From Heliocidaris tuberculata (lineage: Eukaryota; Echinodermata; Echinoidea; Camarodonta; Echinometridae), in the NCBI GenBank assembly GCA_025618425.1, contig CM046847.1:10316968-10380967 (forward strand): 64,000 nucleotides of DNA. The letters run 5' to 3'. The number at the start of each line of letters is the position of its first letter. The first letter of the stretch is position 1. Both the position numbers and the translations under genes were made by a program. Of the stretch, positions 23,524 to 36,200 are shown piece after piece. The notes below the pieces were generated by a model. It did no database searches. It was not told the DNA's origin and worked only from the letters and a program-made list of their open reading frames with translations.

Positions 23524-26500
23524 GTATTTAAAATCATCTAAGTCAAATTAAAACAAAATGAGAAAAAGAGAGAGAAAGGGAGGGGGGGGGGGGGGTTGTC
23601 TGAGATGATAGGTGAGAGGGGTAGGACTGCAACCATAGGGGTAGGTAGGTCATATTTCTGTTTGCCTATAATAAAAAAACAACATTCTTTTCAAGTGAAT
23701 TGAATATCATTTTGACAGTATAAGAACCTAGAGTTAAGGGGATGGGGAGGGATGGAGCAGCAATCTATTTATAACTGATAAGAGTTACTTCTTCTAGAAT
23801 TGCTAAAACAAGCAGGGCACTTCTTAAACGAGACATGAAAACAGAAAACTATCAACAATTTCCTTCAACAGGGAATTGCTGCATGAGCTGCGCCAGATCC
23901 AAAATAGTCATCGCCCTGTAAGCAAAGGAGATCAACGACGCAACATCGATCGCTTCCTTCGTCAACATCTCCATGGGGATGTCTCGGACACCACTAGTGA
24001 GGGCTCCAACGAGGGCAACAACCAGTCACCAAGACGAAGGAGACGGAATGGCATGGTTCTTCAGGAGCTGGAGGGGTTGTCACGGCAACAGTCTGTCACA
24101 CAGCGTCTCCAGTGCCCGACCTTCCGCCGTAATCTGGAGAACATGGTGCGGGGTGTCGTCGTGAGGCAGGAGAGAGAAGTCGAGGCCGCACTTAGGTTGC
24201 GAACTGCTGGTCTCCCTGGTAACAGGCCCCTCCCTCTTGTGGCCGAGGTTGGTGGAGCGGACACCGGAAGCCATGTCAGTGGAGTATCATCGATCTCTAG
24301 TGGTCATTCTCTCCTTCCATCAGTGTCTACACTGGGACTTAATGGTATTCCGGTAAGTAAGGCCTGTAAGACTTCATCTTGAAACTAGAAGTCTCCTTCA
24401 TCTGGAACAGACACAGGGATGGATCCAGGATTTTGTGAAAGGGGGGTTTGTTCCTCCCCCCCCCCCCTCCCTAATTCTAATAAGCAGGGGGAAAAATTAT
24501 TGTAAAGTATAAAAGGGGGTCCGATTGGCAAATATCTCTGACAAGCAAAAAAAATTGGGGGTCGGACCCCTGACCCCGTCCCCCTGGATCTGCCCCTGAG
24601 ATAGCTCAACCTTACATTCCGTCTCCTTCCAAATGCCTCAACTTATGAAATTACAAGATCATAAGTATGCAGATTTCTTTAATTCTTGAGAAGGGCATGT
24701 GTAGGCCTATTGGATACAACTTTTATCAAATCTTGAAGCATGAAACATTTATACATGGTTGATTTGACAAGTAAAATCATTTTTGAAAAATAATAAACTT
24801 TTACAGGATAACTGACAAAGGCTGTTCATCTTATTTCATTAGAGTCCCATTCAGACTAACTAAAACACCATCTGTATTAAATGAATGTGAATCGTCAATT
24901 GCTGTTGCTGAAAAATATGCATGATAATACCTACATAATTTCCATTATGCTGCTTAAAGCCTTGTTCACACATAATATGGTACACTGCCTTACAGCAACA
25001 AAAAACTATTTACAAAAATGCTGTGGCAAATAATTCACATTTCTCTATCTTATAACCTACAAATAAGTGAGTATGCTTAGGGCCTTTTGTTGGTTACAAA
25101 TACTTTTTAAACACCCTCCCCCCCCCCCCCCCCTCCATTCATTTAAGTATGACATTGTGTTTTTGCTGAGGCTTCTGTTTTTTAACTGGATTACTGTGTT
25201 ATGTGTGAACAAGGATTAAGGCCTAACGAGATGTGGATATAAACATCCTTATGGTATGACAGATGCATTGTATCAATTGCTATGACTCATAACTTGCTTA
25301 ATACTTGGTATTTATGTTGTAATGCTGTTAAAGGGTATTAATCACCAATAAATATTTTGCTCTGAATGTTAGAGGTTCCATGTTGTTATACTATATTCAA
25401 ACTATGGGCTTCAAATATTATTTCTATCAAGGGATATTGCAAGTTTAATTAGTTTAAGCGTAAAAGCAACTTTTGAGTAGGCTACTCAATGCACCCACCT
25501 CAGAGTTCGCTTCTGCGCTCACACCCTTCATATTTTCCTTTATTTTCTTCACACCTCATAACTGTTGACCTATAGAATGCCATATAAAGTTCTTTGAGCT
25601 TGATTTTATACTTTCTAGCTGTACACAAATGATTTTTTGTCAAAGTGATTGGTACACTTTAAGATAATGCTCAAACCTCAATGAAAGATTGGAGGTATTG
25701 TTATTTTATTGCTTATCATGACGAGGATTATCTTTGGCATTATGTCATGTCCTTGATTATATAGATTTATCACAGTTTCTGTATCAGAGTCTAAAGTTCA
25801 TACTTGATAGAGTTTTGTTTTATAGACATATTTATCTTTTTATTTCCATTTATATTTTTCAAAGATTTATTGAAAAGATATGTACATTAATGGTAATTTA
25901 ACCTGTCAAAAAAATTGTACTTCCCTTTCTACATTTAATTTGGTTCAGCCACAAATATTATCAGCCTTCATAATTAAGTAGAATTAAACACTGAAATATA
26001 GACTAATCATGAAGCAGCCGCAAATGATACATGTTAAAGCTTCTGTCAAAAAGAAGTAAAAAGAGAAAGGGGTTTTACAAAATGGGAAAAATGATAGTGT
26101 AGTGAGACAAAATAGAAATGGAAAAGAAAGGGAAAAGAAAACACCTTTACAAAAGTACAAAGAATGGTTTGGTTAGATTACAAGCTACAACAGCTCATGA
26201 CACTTGCTTGTATTACAGTACATGTATTCTGTTGATTGCTGGAGGATCTTCACAAGTAGCTTGCTATTAACCCTGCCAGTCCCACAATCCCAGTACTATA
26301 TGTTAAGGCATCCTTTATTAGGGTATTTTGGCAAAATAAGGGTTTATCTATGTGTCATTCTTGTGTGTAGTATATTGACATTGGTATGGTACAGAGGAGT
26401 TTCTGTATAATGCAGGGATGTTGTATATATGCATTACCTGTAGCATAGGATTGAACTTTTAACACAAGTAGGAAGTAACTGGCAGATGACTAAACAACTA

Positions 26501-26719
26501 CCTCAGTGTCTGAATAGCAAATAAGACAACAACCTTGGATTGGACTAAGGGGGGGCCCACGAAGGGGTATTGTGGGTGGATTTTGGCAAACTCTCAAATC
26601 GTACCCTGTTTTCATCTTTTATATTTTATTCTATCAGTCCTTACTATTATTGTTTGTTGCATTTCTTAATCTTTCTCTCTCTCTTTGGCTGAGTCTCTCT
26701 CTCTCACTCTCTCTCTCTC

Positions 26720-26784
<65 letters not shown>

Positions 26785-29680
26785 CTCTTTCTCTAACTTT
26801 CCTTTTCTCCCATTTACAATGTTAGTACAAGATGACTTGTGATAAACCCATTGGAAATATACTTTTGGATGAAAATCAGTGTATTTGATCTCAACTGTTG
26901 ATGTTGAATCAACATGTAGTTGCCATCTATAAACATGGTAATAGGGCTGGGGCAGAACTACTATTATTGTTGCTATTATTATTTCATATCTTTAATGAAA
27001 TAGTTTTTATAACGGAGCAGTTGTTTTAACAATGTTATAAGGGTACATTTTTGTGTGAAACAGTGCTTTAACGTGATCAGTTATTCTAGGGTTTGTCTGT
27101 AATTTGGAGATGATAAATCTCAATAGCTATAACATTCTTGTTCCCATTCTCTTTGATTCAACAGGCTGCACCACCCCTCCCTCCAGCCCCAGGTCAGCAT
27201 CACATTCCTCCCCCACCCCCACCCCCATTCCAGCAACCCCGGCAACGCCTACCACAAGCCCCTGCCCCTGTTCGACAACCACAGCAACCCCAGCAACGTC
27301 CACCACAAGTTGCCTCTGCTCAACAACCACAGCAACCTCAGCAAGCCAACAACAGATGGCCTATGCCCCAAGCGCCATGGCTAGTACAAAACAGGTAAAG
27401 GTCCAAGCACATGAAGTTTACTGTGTATTATTTTGAAAAGGAGGGTATGGAATAAGATCAATCAAAAGGAGAATACATGTAGCATGATAAGTAAAATGTA
27501 CAATAATAGGACATAAAAAAGAGATATGGGAAAATGAGGATGAGGAGCCTAAGAAATGAGTCCCCCAGAGGGAATATAAGGCTTGATTTACCTGAACAAT
27601 TTGTCTAATAATAACAATATATTTCATAAGATACAAAGGTCTTAAGTCTTGTTCACATATGCGGCTTACAAATTTTTTTTTATAATGACGTAAGTGTATT
27701 ACACTTTCCATTTCTGTATCTTGTTACACAGAGAAAAGTGAATGCCTGGAGTACTTCTGTTGCGTGCATTTGCCATACATTCACATGTTTAAAAAAGAAA
27801 TTGCTGCAGGTTTACTGTGGCATATGTGAACAAGCTTTAGAGGTAGTAATCCAAGAAGCTCTGCCACCTGATTTGTGGGTTATTGTTTTACAATGTGCTT
27901 GATCAATAATGAGCTTTATCTTTAGTATTTTCCTTATCAATGACAGATATACAATAATTTTTTTTCCAGAGGTGCAAGGAAGAACATATCCAGGAAAGAA
28001 AAAAAAACGGTTATCAAATTTTTGTGGTGTAGAAGAGGGGTGAAATCCCCCCCCCCCCCTTCTAGTCCTTTCACCCAATTTAATGCACATAGCAAGTTAC
28101 AAACCTTTATCCGTATGAATTCTTTCAGTGTTAATGGGAGCCAGGGTCCTCCTAATCGGGCTGAGGTCCTACAGCAGGTCCAGCGGGAAGCAGTCGTCTC
28201 AGAGATCAGTGAGTTGGTCCATCGACAGCTGGTCCAAGAGACACTGGGGAGTGACTTCAGAGGACAGCTGGAATTCTTGATGATGGTAAGCAAGGAGTTA
28301 AAGGGAATTTTTCAAGATGTTAATCGATCAAATACAAATTGGCAACTCTTTGACATACATTTACCTTTTGAGCAGCTCTCCCGTTTGCTTTGTGCTGAAA
28401 ATTTTACAAGTTGCTCAAAAGGTAAGTCACAGAGTTGCCAATTTGCATTTGATCAATTACATCTTTAAAAATTCATAACTTTCTTATCCTTTATCAGATT
28501 TTTCTCAAACTTTCACCGATCTGCTACCGTTAACTTCATGCTTTGTTCAAGCCAAATTCATATTAGAGAGGACTTCCCTTTTATTAATACCCTATTGTCT
28601 CTCCCAAGATGATTAATTTCTTTCTCATTGTGAAATATGACTATTGTCAAAGCAATTTTACACTTATAAAAGCAGTTATTTTGAATATATAGGCTGTATG
28701 GAATGCAAATGGAAGTTTTGAAATTATTATGATATTTGCAAATGTATCCTTCAGGCTCTATAATGGATGAGTAAAGGACAACAAAGCCAACAACCGCTGA
28801 AATGTCCTTGTTTGATTTTTTAATCTGCAGAATCGTTTAGAGACCATCGGTCCGGAGAGTGGGGAGCGCGTCATGAACTTCATCAACACGATCCCGCAGA
28901 GCCAGCACATCCGTCGCAACGACTTCTCCCATCTCGGTATCCACGTACCTACTACCCAGCAGGATAGTGCACTGTCCGGCGCTGCAGGGGGCGCTGCAGT
29001 CCCTGCCGCTTTCGTAAGTAGCAATGAATTTGAGGAGATTGAGAGAAAGGGTGCTTGTCCGGTGATGATGAATGGTGATATTGCTTCTTTTTTTTTTAGG
29101 AGTCCGAGCAGTTGCAAAACTGCCCAAATTCAAATATTTCATCATTTTACATGTAAAGGAAAACTTGTTTCTCCTCTTAAAAGTTGGTTTTCGAAAAATT
29201 GTGAAGTAAGAAAATATAGAATGCTATCATGATGAATCATGGGGGAAAAAAAATTTGATTGCAAACTTGTATAATGATTTTAACATTTTTTTTGCATACA
29301 TATTCAAAAATTTGTTGGCATCATATGGGTTAAAAGCCCAACCTTATTCTAGGTATGTCTCATCCAGGAATGGAATTGTAATTAGTCATTTAAAATAAGA
29401 AAACAAGGGAAATCAGAAGAGAGGGCAAGATATTGGTTCTCTATTGAAAGCCACCACGAGTGTTCTAGCCCCCTCTTGTGGTAGGATTACATTTTAAAGC
29501 ACGGTACAAAGATGCCCAAAATTATGTTCATGGCCAAAACTCAAAGAAGATAGTCAGTGGTTTACGATAGCTCTGTTCATGGCAACCAAAACAGTCATAG
29601 CCCCCTCTCTTGATAGGATCATGAGACTTAATGGAAATACATGTACAAACATAGTGCTGCTGCGATGATACTCATGCTCT

Positions 29681-29714
<34 letters not shown>

Positions 29715-30622
29715 GCCCTGCAGAAGTTAAGTAGTCTAGCCCCCTCTATTGATGCAGTCATTACAGGTGGATAATTTTTGTTCCCCCTGTGATTGTGTTA
29801 TGTGGTAACACTGTGTAAGCTTGGACGTTGAAACAAATCATTGCTGCTTAATCAATTGCCACATTCAAAGTCACTCTTCTTCAAAACAATACATTTCACA
29901 TGATAATAGAACATCTAGATTATTATAATCAAACAGTAGCAAAATATAGCATTATATGCACAGTCACTCATGTTTTGTCCTATTTACAATTTCAAAGAAG
30001 TACTTTTATTTAACCTATACTATGGGAATGTATAGATTTGAATTCACAGTCCATGTCTACAAGTTTCTGTCCTCACATAATAATCGTTTCGAACTCTTTA
30101 AAAGCATCTCCATGTTAAAGAGGGACAAAAAATGATGACCTGTCTAAGTGCTCGGAGGTCATGTTGAGTTCACAGGGAAGGTCAGCGGTCTGGTATGAAT
30201 GTATCAACAGTCCATAATGGCCAGCTCATCCTGTATCCTCAACGGATAGTAATACTACACTCTCTAAGGACATGCCCTGACCACCACGAATACCCCTTTC
30301 ACATTCCAAAGTTAAACTCATGTTTGGGTGGTGATTCAAGGATTTGTTCATGATAAAGACATGAAATTCACATAGATATGATTCTATATACGATTTTATT
30401 CAATAATTCATTATCAATTTTCCATAGATGTTAATACAGAATAGGATAAAGCATAAACCAGCATCAAATTTTGATATCTGAAGGGGATGAAAAGAATAGC
30501 TAGAAACAAAATTAGTTTAGCCCTGCAAGAAATGATGCACATAATCTCTCTACGTTGTGCATGAAGAAACAATAACAACTGAAAATTTCATTTGCATGAA
30601 GTGCACAATATTTACAGACAGT

Positions 30623-30665
<43 letters not shown>

Positions 30666-33170
30666 TCATTTTAATTGAAATCTTGGAAAGTTGTTATACA
30701 TATCATGGGACAAGTTGGATCAGGTTTAAATCCCATCATGGCTTTTCCGTTTATCCTTTGGCATTACTCAATTCCACATTGCCACTCATTACCCATTATC
30801 CAGAACAGATTTCAGATTCATTCATAACATATTTATTTCCTTCTTGTATCAAATGAATATGAAATCAGTGTCTACATCTACATATATGGAGGAAGAATAG
30901 AATGCAGAGGAACAGATAAAGAATGTCTCAGGAAAGTGAGATGGTGCACACATTTACATTTACTTGGATAACATTACTGCGTAGCGCTGTGCCAAACTGT
31001 CCTTCTAAAAGAACAATCGAATGTTGATTCTTTCTAGGATTAAGCAATTCCCTTATTGCTTGATTTTTATTAATATCGCTGTCTTTATCTTCACGCAAAG
31101 ATCTCCACTGTGCATCAGCAATCAATGGACATTGTCTTTTATTATACAAATTATCTTTGTGACGATTGTGATGAGCACAATCAATTAATAATTCCTCACT
31201 TTTATTAAGACCACTGGCCTGTGGTAAGCCGAAGAATTAGATAGATTGGAGAGGTGATGCGTGACTATTTAAACTAGATAAAATTTATATCATCGCTCAA
31301 CCCACCAACCATGCTTGCAGCATGCATGTACCTTACAGATGTAACCAATCGAAGCAATTTCTTTTGCATTGATGCAGGCCCTATTGCGTTTTATGTCAGT
31401 GCCGTTTTTGAAAATAATCCAGCTGTTTCTTTTTTTTTTACAAATTAATTGTAGTGCTGTCCGGACACATGCAATACAAAGCGATTCAAAATTATGTCGC
31501 TGATCTATGTAACTTTGGATTATCCATTGCCTCTGAATATTATAGATATTTTGTTAATTATACACATTCTACTCTCCGCACCTGGTTGCATACATCACAA
31601 TCAAAGTCTAATCACTAAACAAACATGAATTTATTTTATATTTGATTGAGCAAGCAAGCAAAACTTAAATAGTGATTACAGATTTGGTCAACCTGTAATT
31701 GTATTCAAAATAATTAGTCAACCTGAAGTTCTGAATCAAGTATTCACAATAGAAACCTTTATATGTAGATTAAAGCAGTTTGCTTTTGATTTTTTAATAG
31801 TTTTAAAAGATTAAGAGATTAATGACTATATATTGACAATATAATGCCAGACATTAAGAAGAATCATTACAAACTCGCATTTTCCTTGATAGTATAGAAT
31901 AGTTTTATTATGAAAACGATTTTGGCCTGTCTCTATTTGATCTTCATTTCATATCTTAAACATTTGTTAAACAATCAGACATGAATGATTGATGCTATTG
32001 TCCACACGCCACAATCAAACTTTAAGTTTCAAGATAAACGAGAGAACTTTTTATGACAAATATGGCTCTTTGTGCAGTGTGAACTCATGAAAAGTTGCAC
32101 AAACACATTTCAGACTTATGCTACTAACAATAGAACAGTGAATCAGGTCAGGTCATGGCATTTAGTCATTTTGGGAAGATGATTTACCAAACTTTTTCCC
32201 CTCCCCTCTCTCCAATACACTCCCTTCCTCTCCGTTTTTCCCCCTCGTCTTTCAAATGCTCTAAAAATATGAGAGCAGGTCAAGGATTTGGCCTTAAACT
32301 ACAGACTGGTGTACTTTCTTGACCGCTCGCTGGACTAATGCACTGACCATGCCTTCGAGTTTTTGTTATTTTGTGGTTAAATGTAATTTCCATGTAGTTG
32401 ACCGTCTGTTTCCGATTTGGGACTAAACATAAAGGCATGTCATTTAATTGCTTCAAATGCGAACAGGTCAGTTCATGAATCCTGTTAAAGATCAGTGATG
32501 AATAACTTTGCTGACTGAAGAGAAAAAAAAGTACATTGATGTGGTTCATTTTGCTTGTGGGTGAGAAGTGCCACTTGTTCATTAAACTCTGCTGGTTTTA
32601 AATTGAAAACAGAAATGGCAAGTTATGGTCAACATTTTAGTCATTTCTTAGGCACGATGCCTTTACATGTAGGGCTTAATATTTTAATTTCTTATAACGG
32701 TATGTATCATGCCTATATTTCTTTAAAGTAGGAGTCTCTATTTCAAAATCAGCTCAGATATTTTTGCCTAGTCACAATAGAATTGTAAGGGGGAGATACA
32801 TGAAAAGAGGATGAGAGAGAATGAAGGAGAGATAGAGGGAGGGAAATGGATGAGAGAGAGAGAGACAGACAGAGAAAGTGAGGCAGAGACATAGACAAAT
32901 AGAGACAAGGAGAGATAGAGGGAGAGAGATGGATGAGAGAAAGAGAGAGAGAGAGAAAGAGAAAGTGTGGTAGAGACAGAGAGAAATAGAGAGATAGAGA
33001 CAAGAAGAGATATAGGGAGAGAGATGAATGAGATAGAGAGAGAGAGAGACCGAGAAAGTGTGGTAGAGACAGAGACAAATAGAGACAAATAGAGATAGAA
33101 GGACAAAGAAAGAGACAGACAGACAGACAGAGATGCTGACAGGACAGCACAGACAGAGATAGAAGGACAC

Positions 33171-33211
<41 letters not shown>

Positions 33212-36200
33212 CAAGAGAGTCTGAAACCCATCTCCTAGTCCATTCCCCAATCGTACTTGGCATGTTTCATCAAGAGAGAGAATAGAGACTGTGGTCAAGT
33301 TGGCTATGCCTAGAGGGTAACAGAGATGGTTTATGAGGGGGTGTCCATGTTACCCTCCATGACCCACTTCACACCAGGGGTTATATGGTAGAGGGGCCCT
33401 CACAGAACAGCCACAGTTCCAAACAGGTGGAGGAGGGCTCTTAAAGATAAAGTTGAGTTCTGGACATGCGATATAACATTTTGAAAAAAACTGTCTCAAA
33501 GCAATTGGGAAATGTTGATCATATCTAGATAAGAATTCGCGTATACTGTGAGGTTTTGGAATCATCAAAATGATAAGAAGCCAAACTCGCTGAAAAGCAC
33601 ATGCACAGCACACAGAAATGGATGTATGGGACTGCACACGCATGTGGCATGAATGTTCAGCCCGAACATTTCTGCTGTTTCTCGTGATTTTTCCAATATG
33701 AGGGCAAATTTCTACTATGATGTTCTTCCAAACTGACATAAAAATAAAGAATAAAAAGCTCACAAATTATTTTTAACCTTTCCCAGAACTCACCTTCTCT
33801 TTGTTAGCATAACTACTGTCACATTGGGGTATATAAATCGTTACTCCGAAAACTCAATTTGTAGCTTTTTCATTGGTAGGATTTAACCTTTTGAAATAGT
33901 CATGAAAGCCTAGTTGATTTTTTTTTATTCATTTGTTTTAAAATAAAGAAAAATATCCTAAGAATTTTTAAAGAAGAAATGATCTGAGTTTTAATTAGTA
34001 TTGATATAAAGGGAAAATGTTTGAATTTCAAAAGAATTTTATTTGTTTTGGTTTTTGCTATTTGAATTACTCCTCCTAAATCATAGATAAATGTATCATA
34101 ACTATCAACACACATGATTTTTTAAGAAACTTGTTTGACTTTTAACCACCTATGTAATCTTGGTTGCCATAATACGGAATAACCTTTATTTTAACAATAT
34201 GATAGTCACTTTAAATTTGGCTCAGTTTACCACGAGTTTACAAAGTTTGTACAACAGCCATACAAATTTCTCACCATAGTCATAACTATTTTATGTTACA
34301 AAACTTGTTTAACTCTTTCAGTGCCGATGTCAATTATATGTGACAGATACACTTTTCATTTTCATTCACCAATTGCTCGACCACAGGAAAGGTATATGGT
34401 GGTCAATGTTTATCAAAATTTTGAGCATAAATCAAGCATTCTAAATATATCATTACAATTATATGCTATCATAGAAGTTTTCAGAGAAAACTGCAGATTT
34501 TAAAAAAGATTTTACCTTATTTTAACATTAAACAATAGTAAACAAATGAGAAACCAAAAAATAATGGACAAAAAAGAAACTCAAATATAATTTTCAATAA
34601 TTCCTATGCTTAAAGTTGGGTAATGTAATCATGTTTGGTATCATAAGAAATGGTAATAAATTTCCTACAAGTTTTGTACACAATATTTTGTGAACTAATA
34701 GATGGTTAATGAAGTGCAGACATTTGAAAAGTAAGCATTGATCACATTTTGGTAAAATTTTGAAGAGAGCTAAACCCCTTGGCACAGTAAGAGTTAAACC
34801 ACAAAGAGATAATTAAATGAAATATTCTGCAGTCGACACTATATGCTGGCCAGATCGTAAACTACATAGCTATATGTACATATATGCTTGTATTTATTTC
34901 AAAAGAAAACTTACCGACATTCCACACCAAGCAATAATTTCTATTGAATATTGCCAGTTCCTTGGTTCTTTTGAGTATGTGCATAAAAACATAGCAGAGG
35001 CCATGCTGGACTTCAAACATATGAATGAAACCGTGAACCATAGTTTGTTATCTGTAGGCCTAATTCTTTTGTTATCCATCCACCATTCATTTAATGGTAT
35101 ACATCTACTGATGTATCATAAATAGTGAACAATGCTTGCAAACAAGTTCACAAACAGGTCCGCAATGCTTGAATAATAGATGGCCCTAATGGGTTGACCT
35201 CATAGAGTGCCAATGATGGGCAATTGGGACATGGGCAATATATTTCACTTTCGAAGGTCACTCTACATAAAAGAGAGACAAATTATAGTGCATTTGTTTT
35301 TTTCCCTGTAGGTAAAATTGAATATTGAAAATGAAATATGTATTTCTGCTTTAATGTGTAGATTGAATATAGTAGTATATTTCAATAGGTTTTTTTTTCT
35401 CAGTGAATTTTATTATTCAAGCAAAATTTATATGGCATGAACTACTTTGCATCTCCTCTCCCACTTTTAAATAGGACTCACCAAAATTAGTATAGGTTTT
35501 ACCAGTCAAATTCATCAAAACAGCAGCCGAATTGATGTACAGTCGCTCGATTTCATTTGAATTTGAATGCTCATCAAGATCAACATTCAATTGCCTAAAA
35601 GGAGCATTCGATTTGATTTTAAGGGCAAGCGATCGCATACTTTCATCTTGCGTTTTGATAGAATGAGCATTCAAATTAGAATTTTACCCAATGAGCATTC
35701 AAATTCACAGGAGCTTCGGATTGTGAATATTTGGGAATTCAAATTCATCAATAGACAAGCAAATTTGCGATTTAAGCAATGGATTTAACAATGCACTCCT
35801 TCCCTTCGAATTTTCCAATTGTGATTTAGAAACAATATGAAAAGTCGTGCTTTTGCTATATGTAAATCAGGAATAGATGATAATGATGAACAATAAAAAA
35901 AAAAGTAGAATCATGTAGCAAAACAAAGTTGATAACAAAAGCAAGTGCTGCGGAACGATTTCTGATTATATGAAGTGGGGTTGCTCAAGCCTCCTGAGCC
36001 CCCTCCTATTTCGGGGGCCCTGTGATAAACAAAAAGAAGAAATAACAAAGCGAATCGTAAACTTAAAGATAAGATAAGACAAAGACAAAGTAAAAAGAGA
36101 CACACAGTATGATGTGAAAGGCTACTATGAATACGCTGTACACAGTTGAAATGATACAGTGTATGAAAAGCTAAGGGTAGTCAATGTGTTTTTACACTCT

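Noticed and set aside
28873..29232. Extension of RING-gene exon 5 past 29013 by read-through
   Set aside because: A strong GTAAGT donor stands at 29014 and the extended part is AT-rich without conserved features.
32749..33298. Three overlapping minus-strand frames of Ser/Leu repeats
   Set aside because: Translation of the purine-rich minisatellite; all frames open, no motif.
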